Virus record (IMG/VR): IMGVR_UViG_3300007276_000116
Location: 1-38,497 of that record
Source: a virus
Reading direction: 5' to 3' (one strand)
DNA: 38,497 nucleotides
In this document: piece by piece, positions 14,046 through 22,500 of the stretch
How the letters are laid out: every line of letters begins with the position of its first letter
Numbering within the stretch: the stretch's first letter is position 1
Made by a program: the position numbers and the translations under genes
The notes under the pieces: generated by a model
Seen by the model: only the letters and a program-made list of their open reading frames with translations
What the model was told of the DNA's origin: nothing
The model's database searches: none

Positions 14046-14477
14046 TTAATCCTTTAAGAAAACCATACCTAGGCTGAATACCAAGCCCATCAAGGATGCA
14101 CCTAAAATAAATAGTCTGAAGCGCAATGTTTTTACTTTGTCTAACATAACTGCTGCGTGAACATGACAGTACGCTGCAACAAGACCACTACCTTGTCTGA
14201 AAGGAATGTTTGCTAACATACCATGATCAAACATATACGTAGTGAATGCAGAAGTCTCATCGAAGTACTTTGATGTCCACGTCACCAGCCAATACATGTT
14301 ATCTAAGGTCTGACCTATGAAGGCGACGACGACACCTAATATTAACCACTGCTCACTTGATAATTTTTCTTTACTTTGTAGAGCCTTCTTAGCAGCCCCA
14401 CCCCATTCGTTTACTACGACAATACCTAACAAAATAGTTAACATTGTCAAACCACCTGATAGTACATCTATCATCAT
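14046..14477 (-). CDS. Membrane protein with three predicted TM segments, candidate holin or spanin partner
   Basis: 143 residues. Hydrophobic stretches near residues 7-25 (LTMLTILLGIVVV), 43-60 (WLILGVVVAFIGQTL) and 120-141 (LFILGASLMGLVFSLGMVFL) are membrane spans. A less hydrophobic central stretch (GSGLVAAYCHVHAAVML) may be a re-entrant or amphipathic helix. The start overlaps the previous stop as ATGA. It follows the endolysin and a single-pass membrane protein, so a role in host lysis is likely from context, but no holin family motif is evident. An alternative is a superinfection-exclusion protein. Confidence 0.6.
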   Translation of the reverse strand: MMIDVLSGGLTMLTILLGIVVVNEWGGAAKKALQSKEKLSSEQWLILGVVVAFIGQTLDNMYWLVTWTSKYFDETSAFTTYMFDHGMLANIPFRQGSGLVAAYCHVHAAVMLDKVKTLRFRLFILGASLMGLVFSLGMVFLKD

Positions 14478-14731
14478 TTATCCCCAATTTTACGTATCTC
14501 GTCTAGGACAGATCTACTTAGTTTTTCTACGGAGTCTATTCGACCTTTTAATTCACGATAGTCACCCGTTAGTTCCACAATCTGTTTATGATTCATATCA
14601 TGGTTTTTCTCATATTTGGATAACCTATCGTCATCCCTTTTCATGTGTGATTTTAGTAACACCCAGAGTGCTGCTATGACTGTAGCCAACACCCCCAATG
14701 CTCCTATTACTTCTACCTTCGTAAATTCCAT
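14474..14731 (-). CDS. Single-pass membrane/coiled-coil protein of the lysis cassette
   Basis: 85 residues: one N-terminal transmembrane helix (VIGALGVLATVIAALWVLL, residues 8-26) followed by a charged region with heptad pattern (MNHKQIVELTGDYRELKG, then IDSVEKLSRSVLDEI). This topology is common in phage XhlA-like and Rz/spanin-like accessory lysis proteins. It lies between the endolysin and the three-pass membrane protein, with a 4-base overlap with the latter. The exact family is unresolved. Confidence 0.6.
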   Translation of the reverse strand: MEFTKVEVIGALGVLATVIAALWVLLKSHMKRDDDRLSKYEKNHDMNHKQIVELTGDYRELKGRIDSVEKLSRSVLDEIRKIGDK

Positions 14732-14794
14732 ACGCCACCTATTGTTTCTTTATTAATAATCACGCTAGAAGTTCATTACAAATTCCTCCAGAAT

Positions 14795-15157
14795 CTAATA
14801 TGACCATATTGTGGGGGCATCACGTAGGTCCAAATGAATGAACCTGCCATTACCCTTTTGATTCACACCTATACCAGTGAATCCCAGTAGTAGAGCTATA
14901 CGCAGTACTTCATGTGCTTCCCCACGGGATACACTAAGATCAATTGCTGCAATGGAATGTTGACCCGCTTTGTTCTTACGGGCCTCTAAGGGATGTTTGG
15001 GACACCTGTATCCAGAGGTTACCTTCAGGGACTTACCATAAAGGACTCTAAGCTCTTGAACCTTATCCATTAAGACATCAAAGAGTGGGTTAGGGTTTAT
15101 CGCCCCACACCCACACTGACAACGTAATTCAGCATCTGTGAAGTTACGTGTTGCCAC
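14795..15157 (-). CDS. M15 family peptidase, phage endolysin
   Basis: 120 residues of the VanY/D-Ala-D-Ala carboxypeptidase-like M15 type used by many phages to cut peptidoglycan peptides. The family pattern is VTSGYRCPKHPLEARKNKAG, then QHSIAAIDLS and RFIHLDL, giving probable zinc ligands H67, D73 and H108. No signal peptide is seen, so export would need a holin. It starts at GTG; the closest Shine-Dalgarno-like bases (AAAGG) sit very near it, and the start directly follows the previous stop, suggesting coupling. A Cys-rich CQCGC near the N-terminus is also typical of this group. Confidence 0.9.
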   Translation of the reverse strand: MATRNFTDAELRCQCGCGAINPNPLFDVLMDKVQELRVLYGKSLKVTSGYRCPKHPLEARKNKAGQHSIAAIDLSVSRGEAHEVLRIALLLGFTGIGVNQKGNGRFIHLDLRDAPTIWSY

Positions 15158-15159
15158 CT

Positions 15160-15300
15160 TTAAAAAAGCTTCATGAATTCTTTTACAGGAACCGCTCTAT
15201 CAACGATTTCTATAATCTCATCATCAATCTTGTTCTCGCTGTTCTTAGCTAAAGATCTCAAACCTGTCATTACTAATTTAAATAACATTACTTGCCACAT
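15160..15300 (-). CDS. Small unknown protein ahead of the endolysin
   Basis: 46 residues starting MWQVMLFKLVMTGLRSLAKN at 15300, where AAAGGAG lies at the right distance; the longer open frame to 15360 lacks this and overlaps the upstream gene. Moderately hydrophobic N-terminus, acidic middle (KIDDEIIEIVDRAV), no recognised family. Position directly before the endolysin places it in the lysis cassette. Confidence 0.55.
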   Translation of the reverse strand: MWQVMLFKLVMTGLRSLAKNSENKIDDEIIEIVDRAVPVKEFMKLF

Positions 15301-15328
15301 ATTATATTTCTCCTTTATTATTGGTTGA

Positions 15329-15526
15329 TTAAACTTTACGGGTGATTGACTCACCTTCACTTTCTACATTGACTACTAAACGAATTACTTCACCCTCGCC
15401 CGTGTATTCCTGAGTTACAGATACCTGCTTGACTTCAGGATAATCGACCTTGAACAATTCAATAGCCCCTTCAATTTCTGTCTTAAGCGCAGACTGTGCA
15501 GTGAATATTGCTGATATGTTTTCCAT
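15329..15526 (-). CDS. Small unknown acidic protein after the tail module
   Basis: 65 residues with a strong AAAGGAG before the ATG at 15526. It reads as one helix (FTAQSALKTEIEGAIELFKV) followed by beta-type repeats (VSVTQEYTGEGEVIRLVVNV). No membrane segment and no recognised family. It is the first gene after the last virion protein gene, so it could be either a lysis accessory or a small structural protein. Confidence 0.55.
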   Translation of the reverse strand: MENISAIFTAQSALKTEIEGAIELFKVDYPEVKQVSVTQEYTGEGEVIRLVVNVESEGESITRKV

Positions 15527-15549
15527 TGTTTATTTACTCCTTTGTAATA

Positions 15550-15589
15550 GACACAGTTATACCTCCCTTATTGAGATGCATACTGTGTC
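15550..15589. repeat. Inverted repeat in the gap after the virion genes
   Basis: GACACAG (15550-15556) and CTGTGTC (15583-15589) are perfect 7-bp arms separated by 26 bases, within the 115-bp space between a virion protein gene and the next small gene. No T-run follows, so it is not a standard terminator. It may be an RNA hairpin in the leader of the lysis genes. No gene is supported in this gap. Confidence 0.35.
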
Positions 15590-15641
15590 CATAATGTTGT
15601 GCACCTCAGAATTGAGATACGTTATATTTTAAAGTGTTGTG

Positions 15642-16877
15642 TTAGTTTGCACTGAATGCGTAGTTGTAATGTACATCTGCAGTTACGACTATTGATGTGT
15701 CTATAGGATTCCTAGCAGAGCATCGAATAATACCATCGTAGAATGCTTCCGTAGCGACACTAGGTGTGACTCTAATAACAAGAGTTTTATTATTAGCTCC
15801 CCATATTGTGTTACTCACACTATTCATCTGAACATCTGAGTTAGCTACAGCACCTCCTGCTAATGTTTCCTTCCATTGCTCTAGGAATTCAAACTTGTAC
15901 TCACACGTATCAGTCATACCTGTCCCATAGCCCAGTTGCCAATCTGTTGTTGACTGCCAAGTTAAGTAATAAGTAAGACTGCCCTGCATTGTGTCGCCAT
16001 TCGTATGTTTATTAGTAGGCGGTACACTCCAATAGAATGCCGTGACAGAACCTCTGAACCTAGTGAGCCTTAACCACGCATTAGGATCAGATACAATGTC
16101 ATCATTCTCAGGAGATATAGTAGGAACAAATTCATCCCTACGATAACTGCCTAAATTATCACCACCCCCAAAGAAGGCTTTCACATCACTGAGTGGAACA
16201 TTCCCAGTCTCATGACCAAACTGCAGGATAGTACCTGTAGCAGGATCATCGATTGTGGATATAGCCCAGTATGAGTTTACTCCTGTCACACTAACCGTAG
16301 TATTAACTGAAGTACCATAGGAAGTAGATGCAGCCATTCTAGTCCAGACTCTATCGTCATTGTAGACAAGTAGAGTACCTGACGTGTACGTGACTCCATC
16401 TTTACTTAACTCAGCAGTACCTGTTGCAGATACAGTTGCGGATGTACCATTAGACATCCCTGCTAGTACAAACGTTCTTGAATAGTAGACATTGTTTGGA
16501 TTAGCACCCACAACTGACGGACCCAATGTGAACGCAGTTGGTACATTATCTATACCGTCTGATACATAAGCAGTGAATGTTGCTGAGTCAAACATTGTAG
16601 CCGTGATAGACAAGACATCTGATTGCTCAGTAGGATGACTTAGAACTGTATGATAAACATACCCTCCCCCTAGCGTCAGTGCAGCACTTGACGTACACGT
16701 CCATCCCGTAGAACTCCAACCACTCACATATACATTAGAGGGTTGATTCCCCCCTGAATGAGTGGTCCACCTAAAACCCAACCTATCTCCAGAACTTAAT
16801 GTCTGAGAACCACCACCACTCAGGAAGTTAGTTTCAGCATCACTATATGTTGTGATATCAAAAAGAAAATCAGCCAT
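15642..16877 (-). CDS. Probable virion (tail-associated) protein of beta-sheet type
   Basis: 411 residues, rich in Ser, Thr, Gly, Tyr and Trp with little charge, the composition of extracellular phage tail or fibre-associated proteins. Segments such as SYWAISTIDDPATGTILQFG and TVSVTGVNSYW look like Ig- or fibronectin-like strands. The start (GGAGG upstream) overlaps the end of the fibre gene by eight bases, so the two are co-translated. It may be a fibre tip, an adhesin, or a decoration protein. No catalytic motif is visible. Confidence 0.65.
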   Translation of the reverse strand: MADFLFDITTYSDAETNFLSGGGSQTLSSGDRLGFRWTTHSGGNQPSNVYVSGWSSTGWTCTSSAALTLGGGYVYHTVLSHPTEQSDVLSITATMFDSATFTAYVSDGIDNVPTAFTLGPSVVGANPNNVYYSRTFVLAGMSNGTSATVSATGTAELSKDGVTYTSGTLLVYNDDRVWTRMAASTSYGTSVNTTVSVTGVNSYWAISTIDDPATGTILQFGHETGNVPLSDVKAFFGGGDNLGSYRRDEFVPTISPENDDIVSDPNAWLRLTRFRGSVTAFYWSVPPTNKHTNGDTMQGSLTYYLTWQSTTDWQLGYGTGMTDTCEYKFEFLEQWKETLAGGAVANSDVQMNSVSNTIWGANNKTLVIRVTPSVATEAFYDGIIRCSARNPIDTSIVVTADVHYNYAFSAN

Positions 16878-18657
16878 GTGATGCCTCCATTAACTTCTCT
16901 AATCTAGCTATGCGCTCTTCTAAACTTACGATAGTTTTAGCTTGTGCAGCTATGGTTAGCACGACAGTTGCAGGGACAGAGACATTTAACTTTGTACCTA
17001 GCGTGTCATCGTCGATGTAGTTAATGGCTTCAGGAAGGACCGCTTCAATATCCTGTGCGATCACTGAGGCTCTACGTGGGTATTTCCCATCAACCTTATC
17101 TTGATCAATACGGTCGTGAGTTGTAGTACGTAAAGTTCTCAGCTTAAGAGCAGCATTAGATATAGACTGAAGATTCTGCTTCACTCGTATATCAGACGTG
17201 GCTATTACATCAGTACCTGTCACAGTATTGAGTGATGTGATTTTACCAGTAGTATCAATGATACAATTGTTACCACCCGTTCCTAATCTAACCTGTCCGT
17301 CAGCCCTAAATTTCATAGTGCCACAGTAGATACCGCTAGTGAATTGAGATTGGTCATTGATACGTAGATAGTTATCCTGCGTTTTAAACATGGTTCTACC
17401 GTTGCTCTTCATGGTATCCCCATCCATGTACAGGTTCCCTTGCACACTAAGATAAGCTTTACTAGAAGTCTGGGTATTGTCAGCAGCACGTTCAATATGG
17501 ACACCAAAGGGTGCTATATTTGAATCGTAAGTGTTTAATCTAATATCACACCCTTGCTTCGACGCACTATTAAGTCTCAGAGTTGCCTCTACTCCATTAG
17601 TGTCCGTAGTGCTATCGACTTCCAAAAGACCGTCAGTAGCGACTACTCTCAATCGACCATTAACGACAGCACCGTTAGCATCCGTATAGAACCTAGACTG
17701 ACCATTCCAAGATAATCTCGCTCTAGTTTCAGTAGCAGAAGCCTCTAGTGAAACAACACGATCTCTTGTAGTCCCCCTAGTAGCCTCTATATATATATCA
17801 GCAGCAGAAGCCATACTCCGCAAGTACAGATTACCCGTTACGTTATCTATAGTTGAGTTAGTGGAATCGTGACGAATACGTAGATCGTTACCAGCACCTA
17901 AGTAAAGATATGCTGAGTCCTTAAGATACACACTCCCTGTTGTAGACACAGCACCCGCTGAAGTAACACTAAAGACTTCAGGCAAAGTAGTACCTACCGC
18001 AACACCAGCACGATATGATAACCTGCTTGAATCATGCTCTAAGTTAGACGCAGTAGTTGTATTACCATTCACACCTCTGTAGGTAAAACCACTAGATGTA
18101 TTACGATAACCGTTCCAAGTCCAAGATGTTTTAAACCCGCCCTCAGTCCCTAGTAAGCCCACTCCAGCAACGTCCATTACGTCAGTGGCGGTTGTCCACA
18201 CACTCGTAGGTACACCTGTTAGACTGCGAAGTCCAGCAGTAGTCGTAGTGTAATCAGAAGCAATAGCTAAAACATTTCCAGCAACTGTTGGAGCAAACCC
18301 AAAGCTCACTACGCCTGTGTTGTTATCTATAGTAAGTGAAGTATGCTGGTAAGCACCATTTGCTCTACGACCTTGAAGAGAGAGGTTACCTTGTGCATTA
18401 TTACTTGTATAAAGTAACCATCGGGAGGTCGCGTTTGCATCAGCCCAAGTCAAACCAGAGTAGGCAGTATCACTAGTTTTCTGTAGAACTAAATTATCAG
18501 TACCATTACGAGTTATCTTTAAAGAACCCGTCATGTTATTACCAGTAAGATTTACATACCTACCATCACTCTCTGCTTTACTATATGTAGACAGGAAGGT
18601 ACGGATAGAGCCAGTATTGTTACAATAGCGGTTATAGTTGTCACTATCGTTATTCAC
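16870..18657 (-). CDS. C-terminal section of the tail fibre with S74 self-cleaving chaperone domain (frame-disrupted)
   Basis: 595 residues from the first in-frame ATG-like start, but the frame is open further upstream, where it reads RNGSGDIHARLLRSSYGDQ, a typical internal fibre sequence. I therefore read it as the last section of one giant fibre gene, reached by a -1 shift. Long beta-rich repeats with SVYLKDSAYLYLGAGNDL are followed by an intramolecular chaperone of the S74 family: ATSDIRVKQNL with the Ser-Asp...Lys signature, then RRASVIAQDIEAVLPEA, ending in a coiled coil (SLEERIARLEKLME). Such domains trimerise the fibre and then cleave themselves off. Confidence 0.85.
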   Translation of the reverse strand: MNNDSDNYNRYCNNTGSIRTFLSTYSKAESDGRYVNLTGNNMTGSLKITRNGTDNLVLQKTSDTAYSGLTWADANATSRWLLYTSNNAQGNLSLQGRRANGAYQHTSLTIDNNTGVVSFGFAPTVAGNVLAIASDYTTTTAGLRSLTGVPTSVWTTATDVMDVAGVGLLGTEGGFKTSWTWNGYRNTSSGFTYRGVNGNTTTASNLEHDSSRLSYRAGVAVGTTLPEVFSVTSAGAVSTTGSVYLKDSAYLYLGAGNDLRIRHDSTNSTIDNVTGNLYLRSMASAADIYIEATRGTTRDRVVSLEASATETRARLSWNGQSRFYTDANGAVVNGRLRVVATDGLLEVDSTTDTNGVEATLRLNSASKQGCDIRLNTYDSNIAPFGVHIERAADNTQTSSKAYLSVQGNLYMDGDTMKSNGRTMFKTQDNYLRINDQSQFTSGIYCGTMKFRADGQVRLGTGGNNCIIDTTGKITSLNTVTGTDVIATSDIRVKQNLQSISNAALKLRTLRTTTHDRIDQDKVDGKYPRRASVIAQDIEAVLPEAINYIDDDTLGTKLNVSVPATVVLTIAAQAKTIVSLEERIARLEKLMEASHG

Positions 18658-18677
18658 TCTAAACGCCAGTGCACCAC

Positions 18678-19529
18678 TTATAGTACTTTGGTCCCCATAA
18701 CTAGAACGTAGAAGCCTCGCGTGGATGTCACCACTACCGTTACGCTGTACAATAGTGTTGCATTCCCATTATCCTTTGAGAGAGAGTAGCTATTGACTGT
18801 AGTAGCATCAATCGTATCACCAACATTGAGCTTAACTTTCCAAGTAGTATGCCCCGCTGGCTTTAAGACCCTCGTAGCAACCAATCCATTTATATCAGTG
18901 TAGATTTGAAGTTTGTTAGAAACATCGTAAGACTGTACCTGTATGTACCCATAAAGGCTAAATCCTGTAGGTCTTGTACCAGTCGAAGGGTTAGTGTTTA
19001 TTACACGATAGAACCCAGAAGGACAGGTAGCGTCATCAATGCTGGTTTTAGGATACTCAGTATTACTAAGTGTTCCCAATCCATGAACTGTTGGGTTTAC
19101 TAAATTACCACCATGCCATACCTCCTTCCAAATGACTGCACCAGTTGCTGCTGTACGACTCCCAAACCACATCTTCTGTGCTGAGGCTGTACCCGTTGAG
19201 CGAGTCACAAGGAATGTATCACCTGATCCATTGATCCCTTTTTGAACCACTACTGCTGCATTGTATCCAACTGTATCTGGTCCTCCAGTAGCAGTAGACA
19301 ATAGACATCTGTAAAGACCAGCAGGATTAGAGATAGTAAAATCAGTTAGAGTTGGCGTTGTTGAAGTACCTACACCAAAAGTTCTGGGGTCTACGCTGTT
19401 TCCATCATGATATACAGTGTTAGTGTCCCATCTTAGATTCCCCCCACTATTATCTAACAACTTATTCTCGCCTGATGGGGATGCGCCTTCGTGCAAATAA
19501 ATAGAACCCATGCGCGTAAATCCGTTCAC
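18678..19529 (-). CDS. Middle section of the tail fibre, pyocin-knob-like (frame-disrupted)
   Basis: 283 residues from a GTG with no Shine-Dalgarno. The open frame extends upstream of it and reads GKLWLNGQITGSSAALQVNG, a natural continuation of the tail-tip protein that ends out of frame at 19553. Contains repeated segments of the type seen in phage pyocin-knob fibre domains (NPAGLYRCLL and CPSGFYRVIN, each followed by W-containing strands). The 3' end also runs out of frame into VTVVVTSTRGF where the other frame carries a normal fibre sequence. I read it as an internal piece of one gene rather than a free protein. Confidence 0.75.
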   Translation of the reverse strand: MNGFTRMGSIYLHEGASPSGENKLLDNSGGNLRWDTNTVYHDGNSVDPRTFGVGTSTTPTLTDFTISNPAGLYRCLLSTATGGPDTVGYNAAVVVQKGINGSGDTFLVTRSTGTASAQKMWFGSRTAATGAVIWKEVWHGGNLVNPTVHGLGTLSNTEYPKTSIDDATCPSGFYRVINTNPSTGTRPTGFSLYGYIQVQSYDVSNKLQIYTDINGLVATRVLKPAGHTTWKVKLNVGDTIDATTVNSYSLSKDNGNATLLYSVTVVVTSTRGFYVLVMGTKVL

Positions 19530-19552
19530 TTGAAGGGCAGCACTTGAGCCTG

Positions 19553-22500
19553 TTATCTGACCGTTAAGCCAGAGCTTGCCCGTTTCGTATCATCTACATC
19601 ACTACGTACAAACGAAGAAGCATGGAGTCCATCAACCATGTCAGAGTTTAGACCTGAGCCAGCACCATCATTGAAGTCAGTCCATAGCTTCTGCCAAGTA
19701 CCAACACCATTACTGGGTGTATTTCTAATGTAGGCACTAGAGCCACCACCATTTTGTATCACGAGGTCCAAACCATAACGACTACCTGTATGGTTATTTC
19801 TGTGACCAGACTTTAAGCCCCAGTACCAACCCGTTGAAGGAGCATTCGCTGCATTCTCTCCCTCATAGAAACCACTTCTCCAGTTTGCATTCCAATCTGA
19901 TGTGGTTGCAGGATCATCAGCTAGAATGGATTTAGTTGTTTGTATAGCTCCAGTTAAACTACCTCCTGTTAACGGAAGTGCTGCTGCTGGCTTATTACTG
20001 AAATTATTGTAGTTCAAATAATAAGAGCCTTCTTCACCATTCAGAAGTGTAGCCGCACCCGCCTGACCACCACCTTCGACTGTCTGTGATGCAGATGCTG
20101 ACGTTAACCAGCCACTGGTATGCGAGCCAGCATTGTGAGTAACAGTGTACTTAACCTGTACATCGCCTCCCAATGTGATCGCAGCGGGTGTGGTATTGCC
20201 TACATAGTTTATACTAATAGACGAACTCGTTCCCACTCCACTTTCAGTCTCTGTGAAACCACTATACATTTGATTGTGAATAGTTGAGTACGCAGTATAA
20301 TTACCCTCACCTGTTACAGCGCGGGTTCTTACGTTAACAGTCAGAGTCCAATCTGGTCGAACTGTGGTTGTGTCCCAGTAATCACTATTAAATCTAACTG
20401 CCAAAGTCAACTCACTAGTATTAACGTTAGTCATAGTTACAATAGCGGTTATAGGAGATACACCTGAAGCTGTTGCTGCTGTGAAAGATCCACCTGTTGC
20501 ACCTTCTGAAATTGGAGCCTTTATCTGGGACCAAATCGAAGGACTGAACATACTAAGATTATCTATAGTATTGTCAGCAAGACCACCCGACAGTTGTAGC
20601 TTGTTATTAGCATCAAAGCTTAATACATCAGATGTACCATCATTGATAACTAGAGGTGAGTTTGCAGCAGAATCAATCGTGACTTTTCTTGCTGAAGTAG
20701 CATTAGAGACTTCAAGTTTACCACCTATTAAAGTAGCTCCCGTGATGGTCCCTGTGGCTGTTATATCCTTAGTAAAGACATCATCAACATCAATTGCATC
20801 TGCTCTAACAGTCCCTTGTACAATGAGATTACCATCGATTACTTCAGCAACATCTTCCCAACTGTTACCATCCCAATACTTAGTCTTAGAGAATTTATCA
20901 CCGCTACTAGATATAGTAACTATGTCCCATCTCACGAGTTCATCACTTTGACTATATAATATATAGTTTGATGCAGCAGTATCACTCCAAACAGAACCAG
21001 CTATGTAGTAATGTTTAGCACCCTTTACACCAGTTTCACCTTTGATTTCAGTACCACCACTACAAGACCAAACACCACCGTTGACGTTAGTACAAGTACG
21101 TAGGAACCTATCACCAGTTGCGGGAGCATCGTGCCATAAAGTTGTCCCATTTAGCGAGAACTCTACTTTAGAACCATTACCTGTAAGACCAGTTTCACCT
21201 TTGATTAAAGTTGAACCATTACATGTCCAAGCACCACCATCAACGTTAGTACATGTACGTAGGTATTTGTCACCAGTAGCAGGAGCATCGTGCCACAGCG
21301 TTGAACCAGTTATAGAGAACTCAGTCTTAAGACCATTTCCCGTCTTACCAGTTTCACCTTTAACTAAAGTTGCACCATTACATGTCCAAGCACCACCGTT
21401 GACGTTGCTACAAGTGCGCATATATGCATCACCAGTTGCAGGAGTTGCATGCCATAAAGATGTCCCATTTATAGAGAACTCTACTTTAGAACCAATACCT
21501 GTGTCTCCAGTTTCACCTTTAACTAAAGTTGCACCATTACATGTCCAAGCGCCACCGTTGACGTTACTACAAGTGCGCATATATGCATCACCCGTTGCAG
21601 GAGTTGCATGCCATAAAGTTGTCCCATTTAGCGAGAACTCTACTTTAGAACCATTGCCTGTTATACCTGTAGCTCCATACTTAGCACCCAACACAGATGT
21701 TAAGTTTTCAGTCACGGTGACACCCGCATAAGTAAACTCAGCAGATATGGCGGGTGTACCTGTTCCTGAAACATTGTATGTAACTTCAGCATCACCAGAG
21801 ATTGTTCCTGCAGTGATATTACCGTTAGCAGCCCGTGTGAAGTTTATAGTTTTAGTCTTGACAGCGGAACCATTGCTATAGAAGGTAGCTACAAGATTAC
21901 TTGCTGTTACCGTGGGTGACCATGCACCTGAAGTATTCAATGCAGTGTCAGGTGTTTGTACCCAAGTTAAGGGACCTGACGCATTCACTGAACCATAAAT
22001 GGCATGACCCCCATCAGCGACATCTATCAATGATATTGAGTCTAAAACTGATCCACTTGTCCCATCTTTCAATGTGACTATTAATGAGTTAGTGATATCA
22101 CTAGTAGTATACGTCTGGCTATAACCGTTAGCTGTAGCTCCAGCAAATAACTCAATAGTCCCACTGGTTATTATTTCATCAGAACCACCTGTCACTTTGT
22201 GCGCTTCAAGTTGTATAGACCCTGAACCATTTATAATCGCTGTACCCGTTAAGGGTTTAATGTAGTAATACACTGGGATTGATGGTGACACGTAGCTCAT
22301 CAATGTTGATGCACTGTATGTGAGGCTAGTTTTACTGAAAGTATCAAAGTGAGCGACTTTAACATATCTATCTGTGACGTTAGGTAATGTGTAGTTATAC
22401 AAATAGAATGACTCAGCACCCAATGTAGCAACTCGCGTTGTACCATCAGGAGTGAAGTCTGAAGCTGTACCCACATGGATTTCACTACCCGCGAAGTCTC

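Noticed and set aside
19553-19589. Programmed -1 frameshift in the tail fibre gene
   Set aside because: No X-XXY-YYZ slippery heptamer is present in the right phase (codons read ACG AAA CGG GCA); mutation or a sequencing indel is more likely.
21042-21731. 229-residue plus-strand open frame in the tail-tip gene
   Set aside because: It mirrors the four 159-bp repeats on the opposite strand; proline-rich, low-complexity, no start signal.
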